Shown: positions 6,094 to 13,311 of the stretch, one piece after another
Layout of the letters: each line of letters opens with the position of its first letter
Position numbering within the stretch: the first letter of the stretch is position 1
From: Bacillota bacterium
GTDB lineage: Bacteria; Bacillota; Bacilli; Lactobacillales; Streptococcaceae
DNA length: 13,455 bases
Reading direction: 5' to 3'
Assembly (NCBI GenBank): GCA_021781855.1
Contig: JAJXWC010000048.1
Location: forward strand, 1-13,455
Program-made: the position numbers and the translations under genes
Notes under the pieces: generated by a model
The model's input: the letters and a program-made list of their open reading frames with translations, nothing else
Told to the model about the DNA's origin: nothing
Database searches by the model: none

Positions 6094-7581
6094 ATGTTTA
6101 CTATTGAAAATTTAGCTCGTTTTCAGTTTGGGATGACCACGATTTTTCACTTTTTCTTCGTGCCACTCTCAGTCGGCATGGTTTTTATGACTTTTATCAT
6201 GGAAGCCATTTACGTGAAAACTGGTGATGAGAAATGGAAACAGCGCACGAAATTCTTCGGGCAAATTATGCTCTTGAGCTTCGCAGTCGGTGTTGTCACT
6301 GGGATTATCCAAGAATTTCAGTTCGGAATGAACTGGTCAGATTATTCGCGTTTTGTCGGGGATATTTTTGGTGCACCACTTGCCGTTGAGGCATTGCTGG
6401 CATTCTTCATGGAATCAACTTTCCTCGGTGTTTGGATGTTCGGTTGGGAAAAACTTGGTAAGAAATTGCATTTGGCAACTATTTTCCTTGTTTTCTTGGG
6501 AACGGCACTCAGTTCGCTTTGGATTTTGGCGGCAAATAGTTGGATGCAAAACCCTGTCGGTTACAAAGTAGTTGGCGGTCGTGCAACATTGACCAGTTTT
6601 ACAGCATTGATTACAAATCCGCAAACAATTTTGGAATTTAGTCACGTTGTTACAGGCTTTTTCCTCACAGGTGGATTCGTCGTTGCTGGTATTGATGCCT
6701 TTCAAATTCTCAAGAAACGCGGTGATGTAAATTTCTTCAAACCAGTTGTTCGCTTAGGTTTGCTCATCGCTTTGTTAGGGTCCATTGGCAACTTCTTTGC
6801 TGGTGACCAGCAAATGATTGAAGTACAACGGACACAACCAATGAAATTTGCTGCAACAGAAGGAGTTTATGAAACAACAGGCGACCCTGCAGCTTGGGAT
6901 ATGGTTGCTTTCTTTAACGAAGCACAGCACAACGAAGTTTTCGGAATTCGAATTCCTTATATGCTCTCAATTTTGACCTATCATAAACCATCAGGCAGAG
7001 TTACGGGAATGAACGAAATTAACAAGGAATTACAAGCGCAATATGGCGATAATAATAACTATTATCCACCAGTTGATGTGCTTTTCTACACTTTCCGTAT
7101 CATGGCATTCCTGAGTATGTATTTCATTATTATCTCAGCGCTCGGACTTTTCTGGACACGACGCAAAAAACCGTGGATGTTTGACAAACCTGGACTTATG
7201 CGACTTTATGGTTGGTCACTTTTCCTACCATTTGTCGCAATCACTTGTGGCTGGCTCGTCACAGAGCTTGGACGCTATCCGTGGACTGTTTACGGTCTCT
7301 TCACGATTAAAGAATCTGTTTCACCTAATGTTTCAGTGGGCAGCTTACTCTTCTCAAATACTGTTTATTTCTTGCTTTTCTGTTTGCTCGGTGGCATCAT
7401 GGTCACATTTACGCGCCGTCTTATGCAGCGTAATGAAATCGAAAAGGCAACAACTTCTTATGTTGAATTAGACCCATTTGCTGCAGAAGCTTTTGAAGAA
7501 CCTGCTCAAGCTGAAGAAAATTCTGATGAAATGGTTAAAGCAACAGAAACTGAAGATAAAGAAGAGGAGGACGAAAAATGA
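6094..7581 (+). CDS. cydA: Cytochrome bd ubiquinol/menaquinol oxidase subunit I
   Basis: CydA is the haem-bearing, quinol-oxidising subunit of cytochrome bd in the cytoplasmic membrane; it passes electrons to oxygen. In 495 residues it shows the haem ligand His19 (FGMTTIFHF), Glu99 and Glu107 (AVEALLAFFMEST), His184 (EFSHVVTGFF), the Q-loop pair Lys251 and Glu256 (MKFAATEG) and the GRYPW signature (393-397). About nine membrane helices are expected. The Q-loop is the short form common in Firmicutes. The ATG follows a perfect AAAGGAGG (6082-6089). The protein ends in an unusual, very acidic tail (about 459-495). The stop overlaps the cydB start as ATGA. Lactococci are known to need external haem for this enzyme. 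Confidence 0.97.
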   Translation: MFTIENLARFQFGMTTIFHFFFVPLSVGMVFMTFIMEAIYVKTGDEKWKQRTKFFGQIMLLSFAVGVVTGIIQEFQFGMNWSDYSRFVGDIFGAPLAVEALLAFFMESTFLGVWMFGWEKLGKKLHLATIFLVFLGTALSSLWILAANSWMQNPVGYKVVGGRATLTSFTALITNPQTILEFSHVVTGFFLTGGFVVAGIDAFQILKKRGDVNFFKPVVRLGLLIALLGSIGNFFAGDQQMIEVQRTQPMKFAATEGVYETTGDPAAWDMVAFFNEAQHNEVFGIRIPYMLSILTYHKPSGRVTGMNEINKELQAQYGDNNNYYPPVDVLFYTFRIMAFLSMYFIIISALGLFWTRRKKPWMFDKPGLMRLYGWSLFLPFVAITCGWLVTELGRYPWTVYGLFTIKESVSPNVSVGSLLFSNTVYFLLFCLLGGIMVTFTRRLMQRNEIEKATTSYVELDPFAAEAFEEPAQAEENSDEMVKATETEDKEEEDEK

Positions 7582-8573
7582 GTGGTTTACAACTTTTTTG
7601 GTTTATCATTGTCGGCGTTCTTTTCAGCGGATTTTTCTTCCTTGAAGGCTTCGACTACGGCGTCGGAATGAGCGTAATTACACTTGCTAAAGACGACCGT
7701 GAAGTCAATCAGACAATAGGAGCAATAGGTCCTGTATGGGACCTGAATGAAGTCTGGCTTTTAACGGCTGGTGGTGCAATGTTTGCTTCGTTTCCTTACT
7801 GGTATGCTTCACTTTTCAGCGGTTACTACAATATTTTATTCTTAATTTTGGTTGGTTTGATTTTACGTGGTGTTACTTTTGAGTTCCGCCATCATTCACA
7901 AACGGAAAAAGGTAAACGATTTTGGAGTAGGGTCCTTGGTGTATCGAGTTTTGCTATTCCTTTCCTATTTGGCTTGATGTTTACGAGTTTAATTCAAGGT
8001 GTACCAATGGATGCACAAGGTAACGTTTTTGCACATTTTACTGATTATGTCAACCTGCTTTCGGTCGTCGGTGGGGTTGCTGTCGCTCTTCTTTCATGGC
8101 TGCACGGTCTGAATTATCTGGCCTTGAAAACGGAAGGTGAACTTCGCGAAAGAGCACATCAATGGGCAAATATCCTATATTTTGTGCTTTATGCAGGCGA
8201 AGTTGTCTTTGCGGTTTTGTTAGCAATTTTTACCGACTTCTTCCAAAAGCATTTCCTTGCTACTTTGATTTTGCTTGTTGTAATTGTTGGTTTGACCGTC
8301 TTCGCACACTTGTCAGTCCGTGCTAAGCGTGAAATGTCAGCATTTTTAGCGAGCGGTTTGACTTTCATTGCACTGGTTGCTTTGCTTTTCCAGGGGCTAT
8401 TTCCTCGGGTAATGATTGCGACAAATTCTGCACATGATATTTTAATTAAAAATGCTTCATCAACGACTTATACATTGACGACAATGACAATTGTGGCACT
8501 TTGTATTTTGCCATTCGTGCTTGCCTACATCGGTTGGACTTACTGGGTCTTCCGCAAACGGTTAAGAAAATAA
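7578..8573 (+). CDS. cydB: Cytochrome bd oxidase subunit II
   Basis: CydB pairs with CydA to form the membrane cytochrome bd oxidase and stabilises the haem centres and proton path. It has 331 residues and about eight or nine membrane helices. Family motifs are FLEGFDYGVGM (21-31), a WDLNEVWLLTAGGAMFASFP segment (54-73) and RGVTFEFRHH (97-106). The second motif is normally WDGNEVW; here residue 56 is Leu in place of Gly, next to the Asp implicated in proton transfer in E. coli. The ATG overlaps the cydA stop, and GAGGAGG (7564-7570), seven bases upstream, is encoded by the acidic C-terminus of CydA, which favours coupled 1:1 synthesis. A strong terminator begins 27 bases after the stop. Confidence 0.96.
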   Translation: MSGLQLFWFIIVGVLFSGFFFLEGFDYGVGMSVITLAKDDREVNQTIGAIGPVWDLNEVWLLTAGGAMFASFPYWYASLFSGYYNILFLILVGLILRGVTFEFRHHSQTEKGKRFWSRVLGVSSFAIPFLFGLMFTSLIQGVPMDAQGNVFAHFTDYVNLLSVVGGVAVALLSWLHGLNYLALKTEGELRERAHQWANILYFVLYAGEVVFAVLLAIFTDFFQKHFLATLILLVVIVGLTVFAHLSVRAKREMSAFLASGLTFIALVALLFQGLFPRVMIATNSAHDILIKNASSTTYTLTTMTIVALCILPFVLAYIGWTYWVFRKRLRK

Positions 8574-8599
8574 TGTGCTAAGGGTATCTCTAAAAATGA

Positions 8600-8639
8600 G
8601 AATGGCATAAGGCTCATGAGCTTTGTGCCATTCTTTTTT
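8600..8639 (+). terminator. Intrinsic terminator after cydAB
   Basis: GAATGGCA (8600-8607) pairs with TGCCATTC (8626-8633), and the stem continues inward through AAGGCTC and GAGCTTT with wobbles, leaving only a very small loop near CATG. Six T residues (8634-8639) follow. This should end most cydAB transcripts before cydDC. Confidence 0.92.
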
Positions 8640-8651
8640 AGTAAAATTCGG

Positions 8652-8657
8652 TATAAT
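8652..8657 (+). promoter_or_regulatory. Candidate -10 for cydDC
   Basis: A perfect TATAAT lies just past the cydAB terminator. No good -35 is found at 16-18 bases; the best is TTCTTT (8631-8636) at 15 bases, inside the terminator tail. If used, the cydDC transcript would carry a leader of nearly 290 bases containing the repeats below. Confidence 0.35.
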
Positions 8658-8709
8658 ATATAGAAATGTAATTTTATCTCAGCAGTGCGTGCTATCTACG
8701 TACTTCGTG

Positions 8710-8820
8710 CTACGAAAAATGAGAGCTTCGCTCTCTATCTGCAACCTCAACAGTACACTACGAAAGATGAGAGCTTCACTCTCTCTATTCGCAACCTCAA
8801 CAGTGCACCGTACTGTTGAG
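8710..8820 (+). repeat. BOX-like repeat: two tandem units plus hairpin
   Basis: Unit 1 (8710-8757) and unit 2 (8758-8807) are 48- and 50-base near copies. Each starts CTACGAAARATGAGAGCTTC, contains a small hairpin (GAGAGC-TTC-GCTCTC in unit 1, weakened by a C/A mismatch in unit 2), and ends with GCAACCTCAACAGT. After unit 2 the CTCAACAGTGC arm (8796-8806) meets its complement GTACTGTTGAG (8810-8820) around an ACC loop: 11 pairs, one wobble. The order of short CTTCG hairpin, CTATCTGCAACCTCAA, then CAGT and TTGAGC matches my memory of boxB of the pneumococcal BOX element. The tandem repeat is seen directly; homology to BOX is inference. Confidence 0.7.
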
Positions 8821-8847
8821 CTGTTGAGTTGTTGAGCTGTCGATGAG
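8813..8847 (+). repeat. 8-base tandem repeats (CTGTTGAG)
   Basis: CTGTTGAG (8813-8820) is followed by an exact copy (8821-8828), TTGTTGAG (8829-8836) and a degenerate CTGTCGATGAG. Each full unit is complementary or nearly so to the CTCAACAG that ends both upstream repeat units, so several mutually exclusive stems are possible in the RNA. Copy number could vary by slippage. Confidence 0.8.
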
Positions 8848-8872
8848 ACTAGAGTGGTTAGTCGCAATCACA

Positions 8873-8899
8873 ATCTCCCCGCTGTTAAGGCGGTGGGAT
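8873..8899 (+). repeat. Hairpin resembling an IS200/IS605-type end
   Basis: ATCTCCCCGC (8873-8882) pairs with GCGGTGGGAT (8890-8899) around a TGTTAAG loop, with one mismatch and one wobble. Imperfect, subterminal hairpins with CCCCGC and GCGGTGGG arms are common at the right ends of IS200/IS605 (tnpB-type) elements. No transposase or TnpB remnant is present, so it may be a solo end or chance. There is no T-run, so it is not a terminator. Confidence 0.35.
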
Positions 8900-8952
8900 A
8901 AGTAGTACTATCTCCGCAGCTCTGCTTCATATTTATTTTTATAAGGAGAAAA

Positions 8953-10662
8953 ATGATTGATAAATCGCTATTCAAATTAGCTGGAGTTCGTAAAGTTTTT
9001 CCGTTGTTGGCGGGACTTGCTTTTTTACAGGCCTTGATGATTACTGGTCAGGCTTTATTTTTGTCGGGAGCAATCACCGGACTTTGGGAAAAGAAAAGCT
9101 TTGTGCAAATGTCGCCTTTAATCCTAGGATTCTTTCTGAGTTTCATGGCACGTGAATTAGTAAATTTTTTGAGACAACGCTTTCTTGATGGATTTTCCTA
9201 TCGGTTGGCAACTGATTTGCGAGAGGAATTATTAAACAAAGTGTTCAGACTTGGACCAAACCTAGCGGCCGAAATGGGTTCAGGGGCACTTGCTACGACC
9301 GCAATTTCGGGGATTGAAGAGGTTGAAACTTATATCAAACTTGTGCTTTCTAAAGTGCTGAATATGATGATTGTTCCCGTACTTTTGCTTATTGCAATCA
9401 TTGCACTTGATTGGGAAAGTTCGATTGTGCTGATTATTGCTTTTCCATTTGCGATTATTTTCATGATTTTACTTGGTTATGCAGCACAAGGGCGGGCAGA
9501 AAAGCAGTATCATTCGTTTCAGATTTTGTCCAATCACTTTTTGGATTCGTTGCGCGGTATTGCAACGTTACGATATTTTGGACGCTCAAAAGCTTATGGA
9601 AATTCGATTTTCCGAACATCCGAACAATTTCGTAAGGCAACAATGCGGACTTTACAAGTAGCAATGTTGTCAACTTTTGCATTGGACTTTTTTGCAACAT
9701 TGTCAGTTGCGACTGTAGCGCTTTTTCTTGGCTTGCGACTCATGGACGGACATATTTTACTTTTTCCCGCACTTGCGGCTCTCATTTTGGCGCCTGAGTA
9801 TTTTTTGCCCTTGCGTGAATTCGCCAGCGATTACCATGCCACTCTGAATGGAAAGAATGCGCTCCAATCTGTTAATGCCGTGCTTTCAGCAGATGATAAA
9901 CTTGTAACTGAGCTATCCAATCCAGTTTCATGGACGGATAATTCAACAATGACTTTGACCAGCTTATCAAAAGTCTATGAAAATGAACGAGGCGTTCGTG
10001 ATGTAAATTTAGCGATTTCAGGATTCAAAAAAATTGCCATAGTTGGCGGAAGTGGTTCAGGTAAATCAACTTTGCTCAATCTTTTGGCAGGATTTTCTAC
10101 TTCTACATCTGGTCAAATCGCTTTAAATGATGAACAAAATTTGACTAGTCTGTCAGACGAAAATTGGCGACAATCTGTTTCATTTATACCACAAAATACC
10201 TACATTTTTGCAGGAAGTTTGCGTGAAAATCTCGCTTTTTATAATCCTGAAGCTACTGATGAAATGATTCAGCAAGCTGCTCAGTTTGCGGGATTGCAAA
10301 ATTTGCTAGGAGAAATTGATTTGAATACCAAAATTGGTGCTGGTGGAAGAACCCTATCTGGCGGGCAAATGCAGCGTGTCGCACTTGCCAGAGCTTTCCT
10401 TTCACAAAATCGAAATATTTTGCTTCTTGATGAACCTACTGCGCATCTGGATATCGAAACCGAACTCGAAATCAAAGCTAACATCCTCCCACTCTTTGAA
10501 CAAAAATTAGTTTTTCTTGCCACACACCGTCTTCATTGGCTACCGCAAATGGACATTGTCGTTGTACTTAATGAAGGCGAAGTTCAAGGTATTGGTACTC
10601 ATGAAGTCTTATCGGCTGAAAATGCCTACTATCAACAGCTTTTGGAGGAAATGCGCGGATGA
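8953..10662 (+). CDS. cydD: Cytochrome bd assembly ABC transporter, CydD-type subunit
   Basis: This is the first half of the heterodimeric CydDC exporter-type ABC transporter, required to make active cytochrome bd. E. coli work described cysteine/glutathione export; later studies describe haem transport, so the substrate is unsettled. The 569 residues comprise a six-helix membrane domain (about 1-310) and an ATPase domain with Walker A GGSGSGKST (365-373), signature LSGGQMQRVALARA (about 468-481), Walker B ILLLDEPTAHLD (about 488-499) and H-loop ATHRLH. Both catalytic elements look intact. The ATG follows AAGGAG (8943-8948). Its stop overlaps the next gene as ATGA. Bacillus and lactococcal literature calls this first gene cydC; the symbol here follows the E. 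coli-based family name. Confidence 0.93.
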   Translation: MIDKSLFKLAGVRKVFPLLAGLAFLQALMITGQALFLSGAITGLWEKKSFVQMSPLILGFFLSFMARELVNFLRQRFLDGFSYRLATDLREELLNKVFRLGPNLAAEMGSGALATTAISGIEEVETYIKLVLSKVLNMMIVPVLLLIAIIALDWESSIVLIIAFPFAIIFMILLGYAAQGRAEKQYHSFQILSNHFLDSLRGIATLRYFGRSKAYGNSIFRTSEQFRKATMRTLQVAMLSTFALDFFATLSVATVALFLGLRLMDGHILLFPALAALILAPEYFLPLREFASDYHATLNGKNALQSVNAVLSADDKLVTELSNPVSWTDNSTMTLTSLSKVYENERGVRDVNLAISGFKKIAIVGGSGSGKSTLLNLLAGFSTSTSGQIALNDEQNLTSLSDENWRQSVSFIPQNTYIFAGSLRENLAFYNPEATDEMIQQAAQFAGLQNLLGEIDLNTKIGAGGRTLSGGQMQRVALARAFLSQNRNILLLDEPTAHLDIETELEIKANILPLFEQKLVFLATHRLHWLPQMDIVVVLNEGEVQGIGTHEVLSAENAYYQQLLEEMRG

Positions 10663-12380
10663 AAATGAAAGAAATTTTATTCAGTAATAATTGGATTACG
10701 CCTTTTCTGAAAAAATATCGCTCAGGACTGGTTTTAGCTGTCTTTCTTGGGACGGTAACTATGCTCTGCGCTGGACTGCTTATGTTTGCGGGCGGTTATG
10801 TTATCTCAAAATCGGCAACTATTCCAGAAAATATACTGATGATTTATGTACCCGTTCTTTTTGTGAGAATTTTTGGGATTGCCAGACCTGTTATTCGTTA
10901 CGTTGAACGGTTGACGTCACACAATTGGATTTTAAAGATTACAAGTGAGCTGCGTAAAAAGCTCTATCTGCGGTTGGAAAAGAATTCAATTACGCTTGCC
11001 AATCGCTTTAAAATCGGGGATTTACTCGGAATTCTCAATGAAGATATTGCAAATCTGCAAGATTTATATTTGCGGACGATTTTTCCTCTTCTGATTTCAG
11101 GAATATTATCTCTCTCACTTATCATTGCATCAGGTGCTTTTTCGCTTGGACTAGCGCTCGGTTTAGCCTTCTTTTTTGGATTATTGCTTGTAGTTGTTCC
11201 ATATTTGTCCTACAAGAGAACCGTAAAAGCAGATGAAAAATTGAAGCAATATCGTAATCAGCTTTTTTCAGACCTGACCGACGATATTTTAGGCTTGCAG
11301 GACTGGACCTTATCGGGACGACAACAGGATTTTCTGAAAACTTATCGACAGGCAGAAGCTGCAACGCGTGGTGAACAGAAAAAATTATTCAGTTTTGCTC
11401 GGAAACGCGGGTTACTTTTGCAATTTATTTATGGATTGCTTGTGATTTTTCTGCTTTTCTGGTCGGCAAGTAGTTTGAAAATTGGTGACGCTCCTAACTA
11501 TATTGCAGCGGTTTCGCTTATGGTTTTCCCTTTGTTTGATGCTTATTCGCCATTGTCAGACGCTATTGTCGAAACACAGCGTTATGGTGATTCTGTTAAA
11601 CGGCTCAATGATTTGCCAGATGAAAACGAAGTTAGTCGAACGGAAGAAATTGTTGATGAGAATATAACGATTTCGGATTTAACATTCGGTTTTTCTGAAG
11701 AAAAGCCTTTGTTTACAGACTTCAATTTATCAATAAAGTCAGGTGAAAAAATTGCTATTTTAGGACGCTCAGGTGTTGGAAAATCAACACTTGCTAGTCT
11801 CATTCGTGGAGATTTAACAGCAAATTCGGGTAGTGTAAAATTTGGTCAAGTTGAAGCACAAAAAGCGAACAATATAGAGCAAAAAATCGGTGTAATCAAT
11901 CAAAATCCGTACATTTTTAATACAAGTCTGCGAAGTAATCTTACGCTTGCTAAACTTGACGCGACTGATGAAGAAATCTGGCAAGCACTTGAGCTTGTTG
12001 GCTTGAAAAACCGTGTTGAACAGCTTCCTGAGCAGCTTAGTCAGTGGCTGAGTGAAGCTGGGACAGAGCTTTCAGGTGGAGAACGTCAAAGATTAGCTTT
12101 GGCGCGAATTCTTCTGTCAAAGGCGGATATTATCATCCTTGACGAACCGACGGTCTCGCTTGACCCGATTACTGAAAATCAATTACTCAAGCTCTTTTTT
12201 GAGCGACTTTCAGGCAAAACGATTATTTTCATTACGCATCATTTGCTCGGAATTCAACACATGAATCGCGTTATTTTCTTAGAAAATGGTAAAATAAAGA
12301 TTGATGGTACGCCAAATGCGTTGACCAGCGAAAATACAGCTTTTAGGCAACTTTATCAGCTTGACCAGGGCTTGAACTAA
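10659..12380 (+). CDS. cydC: Cytochrome bd assembly ABC transporter, CydC-type subunit
   Basis: This is the partner half-transporter that pairs with the preceding gene product in the membrane; both are needed for haem insertion into cytochrome bd. The 573 residues contain a membrane domain (about 1-320; NWITPFLKKYRSGLVLA precedes helix 1) and an ATPase domain with Walker A GRSGVGKST (369-377), signature LSGGERQRLALAR (about 472), Walker B IIILDEPTVSLD and H-loop FITHHL. Unlike some heterodimers, neither subunit shows an obviously degenerate catalytic motif. The ATG at 10659 overlaps the upstream stop and has GGAGG (10644-10648) ten bases before it; a second ATG at 10665 is possible. Lactococcal papers name this second gene cydD. 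Confidence 0.93.
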   Translation: MKMKEILFSNNWITPFLKKYRSGLVLAVFLGTVTMLCAGLLMFAGGYVISKSATIPENILMIYVPVLFVRIFGIARPVIRYVERLTSHNWILKITSELRKKLYLRLEKNSITLANRFKIGDLLGILNEDIANLQDLYLRTIFPLLISGILSLSLIIASGAFSLGLALGLAFFFGLLLVVVPYLSYKRTVKADEKLKQYRNQLFSDLTDDILGLQDWTLSGRQQDFLKTYRQAEAATRGEQKKLFSFARKRGLLLQFIYGLLVIFLLFWSASSLKIGDAPNYIAAVSLMVFPLFDAYSPLSDAIVETQRYGDSVKRLNDLPDENEVSRTEEIVDENITISDLTFGFSEEKPLFTDFNLSIKSGEKIAILGRSGVGKSTLASLIRGDLTANSGSVKFGQVEAQKANNIEQKIGVINQNPYIFNTSLRSNLTLAKLDATDEEIWQALELVGLKNRVEQLPEQLSQWLSEAGTELSGGERQRLALARILLSKADIIILDEPTVSLDPITENQLLKLFFERLSGKTIIFITHHLLGIQHMNRVIFLENGKIKIDGTPNALTSENTAFRQLYQLDQGLN

Positions 12381-12388
12381 GGAAATTT

Positions 12389-12847
12389 ATGAAAAAAATC
12401 CCACACTTTCTTCTCATTTTATTTGGAATTGCTGCTGTTTTTCTTTTAACAGTCATTTTTCTCGCTATTTATGTTGCAATCGGCTCAGAATCGAGTCAAT
12501 GGGCACAAAATACACTATTTTCACTTTTGCAAAGTATTGATTATACCACGGCTTTCTTGTTTCTTTGTGTGACTTTTGTTTATATGTTTGCGCTTGATTC
12601 AATTATTCTCATCATCCTCATTGTTTGGCGAAAATCACGCGACAAAAATGCTCGGAACATCGAAAAAGGACGATTTTATCGTTATTGGTTTAACTATCGG
12701 AAAATCCATTTGACCTTTATTTTGCTCACGATTTTTCTTACGATTGCTATTTCGGCGCCAGCAACTGTGATGAACACATTTACGGCTATTGTTTCGATTT
12801 CGGTGTTGGTGTCAAATTTAACGAAAAAAATCGGAAATGATGACTGA
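12389..12847 (+). CDS. Unrecognised four-helix membrane protein after cydDC
   Basis: I do not recognise this 152-residue protein. It has a short basic N-terminus (MKKIPH) and four likely membrane helices at about 8-32, 54-80, 107-127 and 128-145. A basic, aromatic-rich loop lies between helices 2 and 3 (RKSRDKNARN, GRFYRYWFNYRK), which by the positive-inside rule faces the cytoplasm. No cysteine, haem-binding or catalytic motif stands out apart from a single Cys in helix 2. The start is eight bases after the cydC stop with AAGGAA (12379-12384) overlapping that stop, so it is almost certainly cotranscribed with cydDC. Position suggests a role in, or regulation of, cytochrome bd assembly, but nothing in the sequence proves this. 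Confidence 0.75.
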   Translation: MKKIPHFLLILFGIAAVFLLTVIFLAIYVAIGSESSQWAQNTLFSLLQSIDYTTAFLFLCVTFVYMFALDSIILIILIVWRKSRDKNARNIEKGRFYRYWFNYRKIHLTFILLTIFLTIAISAPATVMNTFTAIVSISVLVSNLTKKIGNDD

Positions 12848-12894
12848 AGTAATTGCTTCATTGGTGTGCCCGTTTTCCTCTCAAATGCTAGGGC

Positions 12895-12919
12895 AATCTG
12901 ATATTTGCAATATCAGATT
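12895..12919. repeat. Perfect 11-base inverted repeat
   Basis: AATCTGATATT (12895-12905) and AATATCAGATT (12909-12919) are exact complements around TGC. It sits 48 bases after the membrane-protein gene. Only three T residues follow, so it is a weak terminator at best; it could be an operator or an RNA 3'-end stabiliser. Confidence 0.6.
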
Positions 12920-12965
12920 TCACTAACCAGCTGAAGTTAGAAATTCAAATCGTAAGGCAAAACAG

Positions 12966-12990
12966 TTCTCGCTATGCTACTAAAGCAAAA
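12966..12990 (+). repeat. Degenerate copy of intergenic hairpin element
   Basis: TTCTCGCTATGCTACTAAAG followed by CAAAA resembles the element after recD2 (TTCTCGCTAAAGCACTAAGG). Nearby AAGCAA (12983-12988) can pair with TTGCTT (12996-13001). The likeness is by eye over about 20 bases and needs a genome-wide test. Confidence 0.3.
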
Positions 12991-13011
12991 AACTATTGCT
13001 TGCTAAGTAAA

Positions 13012-13037
13012 AAAAATCAGTCAGAAGACTGATTTTT
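13012..13037. terminator. Bidirectional terminator overlapping a stop codon
   Basis: AAAAATCAGTC (13012-13022) and GACTGATTTTT (13027-13037) form an 11-base stem with an AGAA loop. On the minus strand the stem holds the last codons and the TGA stop (plus 13017-13019) of the small membrane-protein gene and runs into T residues. On the plus strand it can end the cydDC unit. Confidence 0.88.
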
Positions 13038-13268
13038 CTTGTCAAAAAGCGCTGAAACGATAAGAACTACCACAATCGCGCCAAGTATTGACGGGATAAG
13101 TGCCATACCAGCTAAATGAGGTCCCCAACTCCCCAAAACTGCTTGCCCGAACCAAGAACCGAGTAAACCAGCAACAATATTTGCCAAACATCCCATTGAT
13201 GCTCCTTTTTTAGTTATGGCACCAGCAACGGCACCAATGAAAGCTCCAACTATCAATGACCAAATCAT
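13017..13268 (-). CDS. GlsB/YeaQ/YmgE family small membrane protein
   Basis: This 83-residue protein belongs to the transglycosylase-associated (YeaQ/YmgE/GlsB) family, small Gly-rich membrane proteins often tied to stress and envelope functions; the biochemical role is unknown. It shows three hydrophobic helices (about 1-18, 27-47, 52-74) with Gly-repeats, the family-like segment GCLANIVAGLLGSWFG (26-41), and a short charged tail (DKKNQSSD). The ATG at 13268 is preceded by AAAGGAG (plus 13274-13280). It is a single-gene unit, convergent with the cyd cluster, with its own promoter. Its terminator begins inside the reading frame. In enterococci and lactococci relatives are often stress-induced next to Asp23/Gls24 genes, but none is visible here. 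Confidence 0.88.
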   Translation of the reverse strand: MIWSLIVGAFIGAVAGAITKKGASMGCLANIVAGLLGSWFGQAVLGSWGPHLAGMALIPSILGAIVVVLIVSALFDKKNQSSD

Positions 13269-13311
13269 ATTTTCTCCTTTATGTGAAAATTATTAAAATA
13301 TCCTTATATTA

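Noticed and set aside
8710..8807. CRISPR array
   Set aside because: There are only two units, directly adjacent with no unique spacers, and the units themselves contain hairpins.
8623..8835. Plus-strand open frame of 70 codons with a repeated MRASLS-like peptide
   Set aside because: It begins inside the cydAB terminator, has no ribosome binding site, and its peptide repeat is only the translation of the DNA repeat units.
8679..8867. Minus-strand open frame across the same repeats
   Set aside because: It is the mirror image of the inverted-repeat DNA, with no start signal and no recognisable protein.
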